DNA of 64,000 bases from an uncultured Clostridium sp. (GCA_947569365.1 CANOSM010000007.1:1-64000); one strand, 5' to 3'; shown: positions 1 through 9,804, numbered from the stretch's first letter. The notes: a model not told the origin generated them from the letters alone. A program made the numbers and translations.

Positions 1-67
1 TTATTTATATATACTTTCATAAATTATTTTATTTTTTTCATTTCTTAATCCTGTAATAAAGCTTTTG

Positions 68-274
68 ATGATTGAGTTTTCAAAATGGTTATATAATGGT
101 TGGTGTAATGGCAAGAAAATTAAATCATGTATTAGTGAAGCAGTAACACAAGATGGAATAAAAACATTATTATCAATGGGGATGATACCAAAAGATGTTG
201 ATGATAAAGGACTTGGAATTTATTATTCTCCAGATTGCTTAAGAAGTTATGTAAATAAAATGATTAAAAATTAA
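68..274 (+). CDS. small hypothetical protein, possibly a C-terminal remnant
   Basis: A 68-residue reading frame from ATG 68 (a TTG lies just before it). No convincing ribosome binding site is visible and the window edge is close, so it may be the tail of a gene whose front is damaged or lies outside. I recognise no domain. It ends in a basic stretch and is followed by a hairpin with a T run that also serves the convergent gene at 366-1232. Confidence 0.35.
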   Translation: MIEFSKWLYNGWCNGKKIKSCISEAVTQDGIKTLLSMGMIPKDVDDKGLGIYYSPDCLRSYVNKMIKN

Positions 275-297
275 TTGTGGATATAGAAAATAAAAAA

Positions 298-332
298 GAA
301 ACCTCAGTTATCAAGTTTGAGATTTCTTTTTT
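298..332. terminator. bidirectional terminator between convergent genes
   Basis: An imperfect hairpin (arms 298-306 and 318-326, one mismatch) is followed by a T run. It lies between the small + gene and the minus-strand gene ending at 366. Confidence 0.5.
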
Positions 333-365
333 TATTTATAAAGTAAAAATAATAATATTTATATT

Positions 366-1232
366 TTATCCTAAAACGATATCATCATAAGTTATTGCTC
401 TTCCATTTTTATAATATTTATATCCTGTTACTTCGTTATTAAATTTCTTGAAATTTCTAAGCTGTCTATCAAATTCACTATAAATAGCATCAGTTACAAT
501 ATTGGCTGATGGGAAATAAGCTTTTGGTTTTTCAGATATCTTAGGTTTAGAAATTGTTGGTTTTTCTATTTTAACAACAGTATTTACTACTGGCTTTGGT
601 GGCTTGAAAAAGTCAAGAATTGCACGGAAAATACTTTTTTTCTTAGTAGTTTTTACTTTAGTTTGTGGTACACTTTTTTGTTCTTTTACAATCGTTTTAG
701 TTTTTTCGTTAATTGGTGATATTTTTTGTGCTGTAGTAGTAACATTGTTTGAAAATGATTTAGTTTTATTTGTAGTTTCTTGCACTTTTGTAGAAGACTG
801 CATTGGTTTTGTATAATTTTCATAACTAGATATAACTCTTTGAGGTGCAACATTTGATGTCTTTCTAGCCTGATATGAATTATTCATAAGCCTTTGATAA
901 GTTGGATTACATTTTAATAATTCTTTTTGTTTATTATAGGCTTGTGTTGATAAATTTGTACGTTTTTTAGGAGCTACAGGCTTTTTTTCTGCCAGTTGTC
1001 TTTGATATTCTCTTATTAAAGGTTCTAATCTTCTGTATCTTTCTCTTTTTATTGCCTCAGAACAACTCATATTGATTAGGTAATTTAATTCTCTTTTTAA
1101 GATTTCTCCTAATTCTTCTGTAGTATAATTACATTTTGGTGTTGGTGTTTTTTCAGTTTTTATTTTATTTTTTCTACGTTCTGCACGATTCATATACTGC
1201 ACTTGACCATACTTATAACTATAATTATTCAT
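366..1232 (-). CDS. hypothetical basic, low-complexity protein
   Basis: 288 residues, very rich in Lys, Thr and Pro. A short N-terminal motif MNRAERRK is followed by a helical stretch (about residues 35-85) with many Arg and Glu. A long disordered Lys/Thr/Pro linker follows, then a C-terminal folded-looking segment ending in YDDIVLG. There is no signal peptide or membrane segment. A good ribosome binding site (aggagg, read on the minus strand) precedes ATG 1232. I recognise no family. The composition resembles other lineage-specific proteins in this window (45082-46551, 46541-47002). The gene is real judging by length, start signal and convergent terminator, but its function is unknown. Confidence 0.6.
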   Translation of the reverse strand: MNNYSYKYGQVQYMNRAERRKNKIKTEKTPTPKCNYTTEELGEILKRELNYLINMSCSEAIKRERYRRLEPLIREYQRQLAEKKPVAPKKRTNLSTQAYNKQKELLKCNPTYQRLMNNSYQARKTSNVAPQRVISSYENYTKPMQSSTKVQETTNKTKSFSNNVTTTAQKISPINEKTKTIVKEQKSVPQTKVKTTKKKSIFRAILDFFKPPKPVVNTVVKIEKPTISKPKISEKPKAYFPSANIVTDAIYSEFDRQLRNFKKFNNEVTGYKYYKNGRAITYDDIVLG

Positions 1233-1429
1233 ATGACCTCCTTATACTTAATTTATACATATTACTATTTTAGCACAAATTTCCAATAATTTCAATGTTT
1301 TGAAAGTCTCAACTAAATTTATTGAAAAAGAAAATTTTATTAAAATTTGTAAATTAAGTATAAAATTCTATAAGTTTATGATATAAATTATAAAATAGAT
1401 ATTAAAATAAAATTATTTGGAGGAAGCAG

Positions 1430-1981
1430 ATGGAAAATTATTTTATTATACATGGCTCTTTTAGTAGTCCATATTCAAATTGGATAGGATGGTTACATGA
1501 TTTTATAGAAAGTGATGGAAAACAAGTATATGTTCCAAGTTTTCCTATAGGAGTAGGATATCAAAATTATGAAAATTGGAGTAAATTATTAAAATATTAT
1601 TTAGACTTAGGATTAATAAATGAAAATACGATAATAATTGGGCATAGTATAGCACCAGTATTTATATCAAAATTCTTAGTTCAAAACAAAGTTAAAGTTA
1701 AAAAGTTAATATTTGTATGTGGATTTAATAACTATTTGGGAATAAATGATGAATATGATACAGTAAATAAGTCAATGTATTTTGATAATTTAGAAGATAT
1801 AAAAAAATATGCAAATGAGATTATATGCTTTTATTCAGATAATGATCCTTATGTAAGATACAAAGAAGAAAAAGAATTTGCAGATATGGTATCAACAGAA
1901 AAAATCTTAATTCCAAATGCAGGACACATCAATAGTGAGAGTGGATATGATACATTTGAAGATATAGTAAACTATTTGTAA
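1430..1981 (+). CDS. RBBP9/YdeN-family serine hydrolase
   Basis: 183 residues, the usual size of the single-domain alpha/beta hydrolases of the RBBP9/YdeN family. The strand-loop IIHGSFSSP opens the protein. The nucleophile elbow GHSIAP puts the catalytic Ser at about residue 73, an acidic residue follows in SDNDP (about 137-139), and the catalytic His is in AGHIN (about 166). GGAGG lies just before ATG 1430. The fold and triad are visible in the sequence. The substrate is unknown, since family members are small esterase-like enzymes with few known physiological substrates. Confidence 0.85.
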   Translation: MENYFIIHGSFSSPYSNWIGWLHDFIESDGKQVYVPSFPIGVGYQNYENWSKLLKYYLDLGLINENTIIIGHSIAPVFISKFLVQNKVKVKKLIFVCGFNNYLGINDEYDTVNKSMYFDNLEDIKKYANEIICFYSDNDPYVRYKEEKEFADMVSTEKILIPNAGHINSESGYDTFEDIVNYL

Positions 1982-2032
1982 AAATTATAATTGTATAAAA
2001 TAAATTTACAATACAAAAAGGAAGGGTTATAA

Positions 2033-2965
2033 ATGTTAGATAAAATAATAGAGAGTAATAGATATGTAGTAGATAATTCAAAAGCAGTAAAAATAAATGA
2101 AAAAGAAATAGATAATTTTATAAAAACATTTAAAACAGTTAAGCACAAACATTGGCTTAGCAGTTCACCATATAATCTATTAGACTTACCAGTACAATTA
2201 ATAATAAACTTTTTACTAATATATGAATCTATAGACTTTTCATTTTGGGGAAATCCAAAATGGAAAGTTAAAACAGAAAATGGAGAAGAAGATGGCTCAG
2301 TAGCTTTATTATATACAATATTAAAATATGTAAAACATAAAAAAGTATCAGATTTTTCAAAAATAACAAAAGATGAGTTTAGAGAAATTTTAAAAGGAAA
2401 CACAGAAATACCATTATTTGAAGAAAGATATAATATTGTAAAAAACATTAGTAAAACAGTTAATGAAAAGATGAATGGTAATTTCTATGGATTTATAAAA
2501 CATGTTAATACAGATAAAGAATTATTTAAAATTATTGTAGAAAACTTTCCTGATTTTAAGGACGAAAGAACATATAAAAGAAAAGTAATTTATTTCTATA
2601 AATTAGCACAATTATTAACATCAGATATATTACATATAAGAGAATTAAAAGAAAATATAAAGATAGATTATTCACATTTAGTAGGATGTGCAGATTATAA
2701 GATTCCTCAAGTAATGAGAGCTCTTAACATATTAGAATATAGCAAAGACTTAGAAGAAATTATAGATAATAAAAAAGAAATAGAAGTAAACTCAGAATAT
2801 GAAGTAGAAATTAGAGCAGCAATGATTGTTGTAATTGATATTATAAAGAAAAAGTTAGAAAATAAAATATGTGCAATGGATATTAATGATTATATGTGGA
2901 GGCAGGCTAGAATAAAAGGAATAAACTTAAAACCATATCATTTAACAAGAAATATAAATTACTAA
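2033..2965 (+). CDS. queuosine salvage protein (Qng1, DUF2419 family)
   Basis: 310 residues matching the queuosine salvage family. Seen here: the motif SIDFSFWGNPKW (about residues 67-78), a DGSVALLY segment, the C-terminal signature YKIPQVMRALNIL, an EVEIRAA helix, and the ending KPYHLTRNINY. Known members hydrolyse queuosine 5'-phosphate to release the base queuine, which can then be reused for tRNA modification. The gene follows the hydrolase with about 50 bases between and has its own AAGGAAGGG site. A gut bacterium keeping this enzyme probably salvages queuine from its surroundings. Family assignment is confident; whether a queuine transporter exists cannot be judged from this window. 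Confidence 0.9.
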   Translation: MLDKIIESNRYVVDNSKAVKINEKEIDNFIKTFKTVKHKHWLSSSPYNLLDLPVQLIINFLLIYESIDFSFWGNPKWKVKTENGEEDGSVALLYTILKYVKHKKVSDFSKITKDEFREILKGNTEIPLFEERYNIVKNISKTVNEKMNGNFYGFIKHVNTDKELFKIIVENFPDFKDERTYKRKVIYFYKLAQLLTSDILHIRELKENIKIDYSHLVGCADYKIPQVMRALNILEYSKDLEEIIDNKKEIEVNSEYEVEIRAAMIVVIDIIKKKLENKICAMDINDYMWRQARIKGINLKPYHLTRNINY

Positions 2966-3000
2966 GTATAAAAGAGGAGAATTAAATATAAAAAAGAGGA

Positions 3001-3819
3001 ATGAAAGTTATATCATGGAATGTTAATGGAATTAGAGCAATATTATCTAAAGGATTTGATAATTTTTTTAAGAATATTGATGCGGACATATTTTGCGTTC
3101 AAGAAACAAAGATGCAAATTGAGCAAAATAAGGAAAATATAGAGCAACTATCATTATTTGAGAAAGAGAAAAGCAAAGATACAAACATAAAAGATTTAGA
3201 AATATTTAAAAACTATAATTGTTATTTTAATAGTGCAGAGAAAAAAGGATATTCTGGAACAGCGATTTTTACTAAGCAAGAACCAATTAGTGTAATATAT
3301 GGTATAGGAATTAAAAAGCATGATACAGAAGGGAGAATAATAACATTAGAGTTTGATAAATATTATATGATAACTATATATGTGCCAAATTCAAAAAGAA
3401 CATTAGAAAGATTAGATTATAGAATGGAATGGGAAGATGCAGTAAGAGATTACTTAAAAGATCTAAGTAAAAAAAAGCCCATAATACTATGTGGAGACTT
3501 AAATGTAGCACATAAAGAAATAGATTTATATAATCCAAATGAAGCTATAGGACATGTAGGGTATACACCAGAAGAAAGACAAAAATTTAAGCAATTATTA
3601 GATATAGGATTTATAGATACATATAGATACAAATATCCAAATGATAGAAAATATACTTGGTGGTCATATATGTCAGGAGAAAGAGAAAAGGATTTAGGTT
3701 GGAGATTAGATTATTTTTTAATTTCAGATAATTTAAAGAATAATCTAAAAGATGCAATGATATATAAGAACATATTAGGAAGTGATCATTGTCCAATTGG
3801 AATAGAGATTAATATATAA
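3001..3819 (+). CDS. xth: exodeoxyribonuclease III (AP endonuclease)
   Basis: 272 residues with every motif of the ExoIII/ExoA branch: ISWNVNGIRA at the N-terminus, the metal-binding Glu in QETK, GYSGTAIF, CGDLNVAH with the catalytic Asp and Asn, RLDYFLIS, and the terminal GSDHCPIGIEI with the catalytic Asp-His pair. It cuts abasic sites in DNA base-excision repair. About 25 residues rich in Gln, Glu and Lys (roughly 40-65) form an insertion often seen in Firmicute homologues. The start is set by the conserved N-terminus even though the GAGG is unusually close to ATG 3001. Confidence 0.96.
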   Translation: MKVISWNVNGIRAILSKGFDNFFKNIDADIFCVQETKMQIEQNKENIEQLSLFEKEKSKDTNIKDLEIFKNYNCYFNSAEKKGYSGTAIFTKQEPISVIYGIGIKKHDTEGRIITLEFDKYYMITIYVPNSKRTLERLDYRMEWEDAVRDYLKDLSKKKPIILCGDLNVAHKEIDLYNPNEAIGHVGYTPEERQKFKQLLDIGFIDTYRYKYPNDRKYTWWSYMSGEREKDLGWRLDYFLISDNLKNNLKDAMIYKNILGSDHCPIGIEINI

Positions 3820-3835
3820 GTGAAAGGAAATATAA

Positions 3836-4258
3836 ATGGATAAATTTAAGGAAATTAGACCAATTGTACTTGGAATTTGTATAAAAAATAATAAATTATT
3901 AGTTGGAGAAGGATATGATAATATAAAAAGTGAGACATTCTATAGATGTCTAGGTGGCGGAATTGAATTTTTAGAAAAGAGTGAAGAAACACTTAAAAGA
4001 GAATTCTTAGAAGAAATAAGTGCAAATATAATTGTAAAAGATTTTCTTGGAATGTCTGAGAATATATTTGAATATAAAGGGAAAATGGCACATGAACTGA
4101 TATTATTTTATCTAATTGATATATCAGATAATGATTATAAAGAAGAATATGATATCAAAGATGGGGAAAGTAGATATAAAGCTAAATGGATAGACATAGA
4201 TGAATTTAAAAACAGAAATAAAATACTATATCCTAAAGAAGTATTTAGATATTTATAA
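3836..4258 (+). CDS. Nudix hydrolase
   Basis: 140 residues. The Nudix box begins at GGGIEFLEKSEETL and continues to REFLEEISANI, with all catalytic Glu positions present. The rest is the usual Nudix alpha/beta fold ending in a WIDIDEF segment. It probably hydrolyses a nucleoside diphosphate linked to another moiety, but the substrate cannot be read from the sequence. It lies 16 bases after the exonuclease gene, likely in one transcript. It is one of about ten Nudix genes in the first 40 kb. Confidence 0.92.
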   Translation: MDKFKEIRPIVLGICIKNNKLLVGEGYDNIKSETFYRCLGGGIEFLEKSEETLKREFLEEISANIIVKDFLGMSENIFEYKGKMAHELILFYLIDISDNDYKEEYDIKDGESRYKAKWIDIDEFKNRNKILYPKEVFRYL

Positions 4259-4326
4259 AAAATGTTAAATTTATATAACTATAAACATAAATTAAATACA
4301 AATTTATAGAAGGAGAAACCAATATA

Positions 4327-5607
4327 ATGAATGATATAATAGAAGATTTATTTAAGGTATATATATCTTGTATAGATAGCTATAACTCAAAGATTTACCA
4401 AACAATTAATGATAAATATACAATTATTGATAAAGCTATGATTACAGCATACTTATACATAAAAATAATGGAAGATAGAGATGAAAGAAATGACGAATCT
4501 ACAAATGTATTATGCAATTATATATTAAAGCAAGTTATATATAGTGAAACAGGAAATATATCATTAGAAATTAATGATAAATCCAAATTAGATTTATATA
4601 ATGAAATATTAGATAAATTAATATTAGATAAATTTGAATATAAAAATAGAATAATGAAAAAGTTAAAATATAGTTATAAAGAAACAAAAATTAATCAATA
4701 CAGTGAGTTATTAACGTTTCTAGAAGATATAGCTGAATATTCAATATTTCAAAAAATGATTTTAAGAGGAAATAGGGAAGTTTTATCTTTTAAAGATATT
4801 AAAAGTCAAATTGTAAGTAAATTAAAAACACTTAATATATACGATTATTGTTATAAAGAGAAAAATATAATTATAAATTTAATAAAAGATAATAACTTTG
4901 ATGAAAGTGAATATGGCAAATTAGTATATGTCGCTTTAAATTTAAAAGATGTATATAGATATTCTTATATCACAATAGAATTTCCTGAGAATGTACTTTT
5001 TCACCAATATGTAGTTACAGTAGCAAGTATATTATTTGCAAATTATTGTAATAAAGAACTTAAGGAAAACTTTGATATTTATACTATTTTAACTAAATCT
5101 TTATTTCATGATTTTACAGAATATAAAGGAACTGAAATAATAACAGGATTTAAAAATTACAATGATATAACTAAAAAAATGTTTGCAGAAATTGAAGAAA
5201 ATGATGAAAAGGAATTAAAAGAGAAACTTGGGGAGAAATTATATACCATTATCTCTGGATATAAAGAAGGAACAGAAGGATTTATATCAGAGATGCTTGA
5301 TAAAATGTTAGGAATTATGAAAATATGGATAGAAACAGGATATTTTAGTAATTATACAGCAATAAAAGCAATGGATGCGATATTTCAAAATAGATTTAAA
5401 ATATTCTTAAAAGTTGAGAATATTTGCGAAATAAAAAACAAGGATTTTTATCTAAATCTTTTAAGAGAATGTTATATTTATATTAAGGAACATTTATTAA
5501 ATATAGATCAAGAATATTTACTTAAGTATTTTACTAAAGAAGAATTACAAAAATATAGAGAAGAGATACTTTTATTAAAAAGCAATCCTGAAAGTTTTTT
5601 AAAATAG
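4327..5607 (+). CDS. HD-domain protein, YfbR-like region
   Basis: 426 residues. An N-terminal helical region of unknown role is followed from about residue 220 by a metal-dependent HD phosphohydrolase core: HQYVV with the first His, then LFHDFTEYKGTEI with the His-Asp pair. This arrangement resembles YfbR-type 5'-nucleotidases. The protein is about twice as long as YfbR, so the N-terminal half may be regulatory. GGAGAA precedes ATG 4327 by a normal distance. The HD call is based on visible motifs; nucleotide specificity is inference. Confidence 0.75.
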   Translation: MNDIIEDLFKVYISCIDSYNSKIYQTINDKYTIIDKAMITAYLYIKIMEDRDERNDESTNVLCNYILKQVIYSETGNISLEINDKSKLDLYNEILDKLILDKFEYKNRIMKKLKYSYKETKINQYSELLTFLEDIAEYSIFQKMILRGNREVLSFKDIKSQIVSKLKTLNIYDYCYKEKNIIINLIKDNNFDESEYGKLVYVALNLKDVYRYSYITIEFPENVLFHQYVVTVASILFANYCNKELKENFDIYTILTKSLFHDFTEYKGTEIITGFKNYNDITKKMFAEIEENDEKELKEKLGEKLYTIISGYKEGTEGFISEMLDKMLGIMKIWIETGYFSNYTAIKAMDAIFQNRFKIFLKVENICEIKNKDFYLNLLRECYIYIKEHLLNIDQEYLLKYFTKEELQKYREEILLLKSNPESFLK

Positions 5608-5650
5608 AAAAATAAAATATATTATTATTATGAATTAGGTGATATATAAA

Positions 5651-6488
5651 ATGAAATATAATTTTAAAAATTGCACTTTAGAAGATGAAGAATTTTTATT
5701 TGAACTTAAAAAACAAAACTTTAAAATATATGTTGAGGAAATATGGGGAGGGGATGATAAAGATCAGAAAAAAAGATTAGAAGACGATTTGAAAGAACAT
5801 TTAAGTCATAAAAAAATTATAATGATTAATGATAAAAAAGTTCGGTGTATATGCTACTCATATAACAGAAAATAAAGATTTATTTATAAATGAAATAAGT
5901 ATACTGAAAGAATATCAAAATAAAGGAATTGGAAAAAGTATATTAGAAAATCAGCTAAATGAAAATAGAGAAAAAGGGATTAGAACTATATTACAAGTTT
6001 TTAAAAATAATAGGGCTAAGGAATTATATGAAAAGCTAGGGTTTAAAATATATGGAGAAACACTTACACATTATCAAATGGAAGATAATTTATCATATAA
6101 ATATGATACTAATATAGATAAAATCAAACTAGTTAACCTATTTAAATCTGTTGGATGGAAAACAGCAGAATATCCAAATAGATTATATAATGCAATTAAA
6201 AATAGTGAGTATGTAATGACTATATGGAAAGAAGAAGAACTTGTAGGACTAATATCTGCAATTACAGATGGATATATAAATGTATTTATTACATATTTGT
6301 TAGTAAATCCAGAGTATCAAAAAATAGGACTTGGTAAAACAATGATGAATGATTTTATAAAGAAGTTTGAAGGATTTGGAAGAAGAATTTTAACTACTGA
6401 AATAGATAAAGAAGATTATTATAAAAAATTTGGATTTGACATAGAAGGAATTGTTATGTTTAATAAAGACTGGGATAAAGATATATAG
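5651..6488 (+). CDS. two-domain GNAT acetyltransferase with a CGG +1 shift site
   Basis: Two GNAT domains in tandem, about 278 residues if the frame is joined. Domain 1 shows the acetyl-CoA loop YQNKGIGKSIL and an EKLGFKIYGE ending. Domain 2 shows NPEYQKIGLGKTMM and YYKKFGFDIEG. The reading frame breaks once, at CGG 5843-5845: in frame 0 the next stop comes after ten codons. Skipping the C (gtt-C-ggt-gta) restores KKVGVYATHITENKD, with Gly at the strand position typical of GNATs. The rest of the gene is undamaged. Start ATG 5651 is chosen over the upstream GTG at 5639 because it fits the domain start. Confidence 0.85.
5843..5846 (+). other. CGGT +1 frameshift site in the GNAT gene
   Basis: In-frame codon CGG (residue 65) followed by T. 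Reading CGGT as one residue, or skipping the C, carries translation into the frame encoding the rest of the acetyltransferase. Confidence 0.85.
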
Positions 6489-6533
6489 AATTAATAAATC
6501 TATTTAATTTAAGTAATAAAATATATAGTAAAA

Positions 6534-6851
6534 GCGGAGGAAAATTATGATAGACCATGTTGTATTCTTCCAGGTGGAAAAAGAGAAAATGGAGAAACAG
6601 ATGAACAGACATTAAAAAGAGAACTAGCAGAAGAATTAGGAATAGAAATAGAAAATCTAGAATATTATAAAACTTATTATGATAAAGCAGTTTTTGAAAA
6701 GGAAGAAGACTTTAAACAAACAACTTATATTACAAGAATAAAGGACTATAAAAAAGTTATTCCAAAAAATGAAATAAAAGAAGCGTTATGGATTAATGCA
6801 AATTATAAAGAAAAAGATATAAAATGTAATTTAACTCTTGAATTAAAATAA
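6534..6851 (+). pseudogene. Nudix hydrolase lacking its N-terminus
   Basis: The frame encodes ILPGGKRENGETDEQTLKRE followed by LAEELGIEIE, a complete Nudix box close to that of the intact gene at 15780-16178. Only about a dozen residues precede the box instead of roughly 35, and no start codon lies in this frame. GGAGG at 6536-6540 leads to ATG 6547, which is in another frame and stops after about 22 codons. The front of the gene therefore seems deleted or shifted. It could only be active if a different start is used. Confidence 0.7.
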
Positions 6852-6908
6852 TTCCAGATTTAATAAAAGATAAATATATTAATAATGTTCAAGGAGGGAT
6901 AGATTAAT

Positions 6909-7355
6909 ATGGAAAAACATTTTTGCACAACAGTATATGTATTTAGTCCAGCTAGTGAGAAATTTTTGCTAATAAAACACAAAAAATTAGGAAAATGGAT
7001 GGAGCCAGGAGGACATATTGAAGAAAATGAAGATCCAGAAGAAGCAGCAATCAGAGAAACTTTAGAAGAAACAGGACTTCATGTTAAATTAGTAGGAGAA
7101 AGATATCCTGAAGAAACAGATTATATTAGACCATTAGCATTACAAAAACATATTATAAAACCTGATCATATTCATATGGATATTGCATATGTAGCAGTTC
7201 CAATTGATAATGAAAGTGAGATTATTATTAATGATAGAGAAACTGATGGGATAAAGTGGTTTTCTCTTGAGGAAATATTAGATGATAATTTTGAAACGTT
7301 TGATGATGTAAAATTCTGGTGCAAAGAAATAAGAAATAATATGGAACTATGTTAG
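6909..7355 (+). CDS. Nudix hydrolase
   Basis: 148 residues. Nudix box PGGHIEENEDPEEAAIRET followed by LEETG, with all key Glu residues. The N-terminal strand carries LLIKHKKLGKW. A run of His-containing segments after the box (DHIHMDIAYVAV) is typical of the branch that acts on small nucleotide-linked substrates. A strong AAGGAGGG precedes ATG 6909. It directly follows the damaged Nudix gene, suggesting tandem acquisition or duplication of unrelated Nudix types. Confidence 0.93.
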   Translation: MEKHFCTTVYVFSPASEKFLLIKHKKLGKWMEPGGHIEENEDPEEAAIRETLEETGLHVKLVGERYPEETDYIRPLALQKHIIKPDHIHMDIAYVAVPIDNESEIIINDRETDGIKWFSLEEILDDNFETFDDVKFWCKEIRNNMELC

Positions 7356-7498
7356 ATATAAGTAATACTATAATAGTCAAAGCTATATATAAATGAAAAG
7401 ATTCATAGTGTTAAATATATTATATAAAATTTTTAAAAGAAAGGATAAATAATCCAATAATTTATATAACAATTTAATAATTGGATTATACTTGATAT

Positions 7499-8155
7499 AT
7501 GAAATACTTAGGAGAGATAAATACTATAGGAAAAGCATGGATAATGATGTTAAAAGAGATATTAAATAATGGAAAAGTAACATTATATAATGGTGATAAA
7601 GAAAGAAAAATACAAGAGATTGTAGGGACATCTTTTACTATCTTAAACATAATGGATAAAGATCCAATAATAGAAAAATATATGGTAAAAGAAGAATATG
7701 AGTGGATGGAAAATAACTTTACAAAACTTGGAAAAGTAAAAGAATTACATAACGCAAATTCATATGCTAGTAGATTATATAATTATATGAATCAGAAAAA
7801 TCAAATAGAATGGGTAATAAACAAGTTAAAAAATACAAGATATACTTGTTCTGCAACAATAACTACATTTGAACCATTAACAGATGAAAAATATATACCA
7901 TGTGTTAGTATGATAGATTTTTATGTAGAAAATGAAAAATTAAATATGTATATATATTGTAGAAGTCTAGATTTTGGAAGTAAAGCATATGTAAATTTAG
8001 CAATGCTATATAAGATTTTAAAACAAGTAGCAAATGCTATAAATATAGAAATTGGAAGTATGAATTTAACAGTAAAGTCTGCACATGTATATCAAAAAGA
8101 TATGGATAAAGTTAATAATATATTAAGTGATATACAAAAGTATAGTAAAGAATAA
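7499..8155 (+). CDS. thymidylate synthase family homologue, short form
   Basis: 218 residues. The C-terminal half follows the thymidylate synthase pattern: a Cys in YIPCVSMIDFYV, then LNMYIYCRSLDFGSKAYVNL (the RSxD phosphate-binding motif, with N further on) and a late SAHVYQKDM corresponding to the HIYxNH region. It is about 45 residues shorter than ThyA and its N-terminus is diverged. Related short homologues include pyrimidine hydroxymethylases, so methylation of dUMP cannot be assumed. No clear ribosome binding site lies just before ATG 7499. Confidence 0.7.
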   Translation: MKYLGEINTIGKAWIMMLKEILNNGKVTLYNGDKERKIQEIVGTSFTILNIMDKDPIIEKYMVKEEYEWMENNFTKLGKVKELHNANSYASRLYNYMNQKNQIEWVINKLKNTRYTCSATITTFEPLTDEKYIPCVSMIDFYVENEKLNMYIYCRSLDFGSKAYVNLAMLYKILKQVANAINIEIGSMNLTVKSAHVYQKDMDKVNNILSDIQKYSKE

Positions 8156-8186
8156 AATTTATAATTAAGTCTAAGGAGGAAGTTTT

Positions 8187-8645
8187 ATGGAATTAGATTT
8201 TGTAAGGAAAGAGTTAAATAAATATGATAATATAATAAAAAATATGATATGTTTAAGAATGTCTTTAATACCAATAGTTGCAGATATAAAAATAAAAAAT
8301 AATATACCACTATTTCAAGGAAAAAGAGAAGAAGAGATATATAATAAACTTGACAAATTTGCAAAAGAAAATGGAGTAAACCATGAACTTTTAAAAAATA
8401 TTTATAAACTAATAATTTCAAATGCTTTAAGTATTGAAGAAGCTATTTCAAATGATAAAGAAAAATCTATAATTAATGAGCAAATACATTATTCAAAAAT
8501 AAATGAAGTAAAAGAACTATTTGAAAAACTAGATTATATAATTGAAAATGAAATACCAGAAATACTTTCAAATATAAAGGATGTATGTAATAAAGAAAAT
8601 TTAAACTTAAACCAAATATCAACAATATATTATAATAAAAAATAG
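8187..8645 (+). CDS. chorismate mutase-like (AroQ fold) protein
   Basis: 152 residues, almost all helical. The N-terminal half has the AroQ-type pattern: LNKYDNIIKNMICLRMSLI, then VADIKIKNN, then a REEEIYNKLDKFAKENGVN segment and a helix ending ISNALSIEEA. Classical AroQ converts chorismate to prephenate. Here the first Arg and Lys positions look partly conserved, so activity is plausible but not certain. A second helical region (about residues 100-152) is unusual. AAGGAGG precedes ATG 8187. No other shikimate genes are nearby. Confidence 0.65.
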   Translation: MELDFVRKELNKYDNIIKNMICLRMSLIPIVADIKIKNNIPLFQGKREEEIYNKLDKFAKENGVNHELLKNIYKLIISNALSIEEAISNDKEKSIINEQIHYSKINEVKELFEKLDYIIENEIPEILSNIKDVCNKENLNLNQISTIYYNKK

Positions 8646-8662
8646 AAGAAAAGAGAGAATAT

Positions 8663-9229
8663 ATGGGAAATTTAACAATGGATCTAGTAATAGCACAAGT
8701 AGTAGGAATTTCAGCAATGATTACTTTTGCTATAGTGCCACACCAAAAAACAAGAGGAAGAAGTTTAGCATTTCAATTATTATCAAGTATATTATATGCT
8801 ATGCAATATCTACTTTTAGGTGCATTTTCTGCAGTAGCTTCAAATATTATAGGGGCAATAAAAAATTATGTATTTTATATTTATGTAAAGAAAAATAAAG
8901 ATATTCCAATTAGTATATTAGTTATTTATATATTAATTTTATTAATATCAGGAATACTTACATATACTAATATGCTAAGTATTTTTCCAATTGTATTATC
9001 AATAATGTATGCATATGGTGCATGGCAAAGTAATTTAAGAATATATAGAATTATATCTGTCTTTGGAGCAGCACTTTGGATAATATATAATTTTTCAGTA
9101 GGAGCTTATATAGGAGTCATCGGAAATGTAATGCAATTTATTTCTGCAATTATTGCTATAGTAAGATTAGATATAATAAAAAAAGAAGAAACAGAAGAGC
9201 AAGTACAAGAGAAAAAAGTTACAGAATAG
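8663..9229 (+). CDS. YgjV-family inner membrane protein
   Basis: 188 residues with six or so hydrophobic segments and a charged C-terminal tail. The pattern (IVPHQKTRGRSLAFQ after the first helix, then ILYAMQYLLLGAFSA, and a terminal ASNIIGAIKNYV loop with repeats of short helices) matches the YgjV family of small membrane proteins. A second, diverged copy occurs at 31823-32362. The function of the family is not established. The gene follows the chorismate mutase-like gene after 17 bases. Confidence 0.8.
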   Translation: MGNLTMDLVIAQVVGISAMITFAIVPHQKTRGRSLAFQLLSSILYAMQYLLLGAFSAVASNIIGAIKNYVFYIYVKKNKDIPISILVIYILILLISGILTYTNMLSIFPIVLSIMYAYGAWQSNLRIYRIISVFGAALWIIYNFSVGAYIGVIGNVMQFISAIIAIVRLDIIKKEETEEQVQEKKVTE

Positions 9230-9272
9230 GATAGTTAAAACTAAATAAGATAAATAAAAATTAGGAGAGATA

Positions 9273-9804
9273 ATGAGAAAAATAACTATTGAAATGGCAT
9301 GTTCAATAAATGGATTGATTGCTACAGAAAAGCGGAGAAGAAGATTTCTTATCTTCTAGAGGATGGAAGATAATGTTAGAGTTATTAGAAGAATATGATG
9401 TACTTATATTTGGAAGAAAGACTTGGGATAATATATTATCTTGGGACATAAGATATTTACAAGATTTAGAAAAGGTGAAAATTATTATTTTAAGTAGTAA
9501 GATGAATGGAAATAACAATGAATTTTCAAATGTTATATATTGTAATTGTATAGAAGATTGCCTGAATACATGTGAAAAGCTTAAATATGATAGAATATTT
9601 ATATCTGGTGGAGCAATGATAAATAATTCTTTTATGGAAATGGGGATTGTAGATGAGATTATTCTAAATTATAATCCTTTTATTTTAAATAAGGGAATAC
9701 CATTATTTTCAGGTAATTACTTTGAAAATAAATTAAAACTTGAAAAAGTGGTGAGGGAAAAAGAAGATATAGTGCAAGTACATTATAAAGTTATAAATGA
9801 ATAG
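9273..9804 (+). CDS. RibD C-terminal/DHFR-like reductase with a CGG +1 shift site
   Basis: About 176 residues once the frame is joined. The N-terminus MRKITIEMACSINGLIA matches the RibD_C dihydrofolate reductase-like family. FGRKTW and the ISGGAMI loop are NADPH-binding elements. From ATG 9273 (GGAGAGA before it) the frame runs to CGG 9333-9335 at residue 21 and in frame 0 meets TAG eight codons later. Skipping the C gives IATEKGEEDFLSSRGW and an open frame to 9804. Such proteins are NADPH-dependent reductases of unknown physiological substrate. Confidence 0.82.
9333..9336 (+). other. CGGA +1 frameshift site in the RibD-like gene
   Basis: In-frame CGG (residue 21) followed by A. The +1 frame starting at GGA continues the reductase to its natural end. 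Confidence 0.85.

Noticed and set aside
604..816. Open frame on the + strand inside 366-1232
   Set aside because: It is the antisense shadow of the Lys-rich minus-strand gene and has no start signal.
6530..6545. CGG at 6535 before the truncated Nudix gene as a ninth shift site
   Set aside because: It is part of the ribosome binding region gcggagg outside any established frame; the gene lacks its N-terminus, so no frame relation can be shown.
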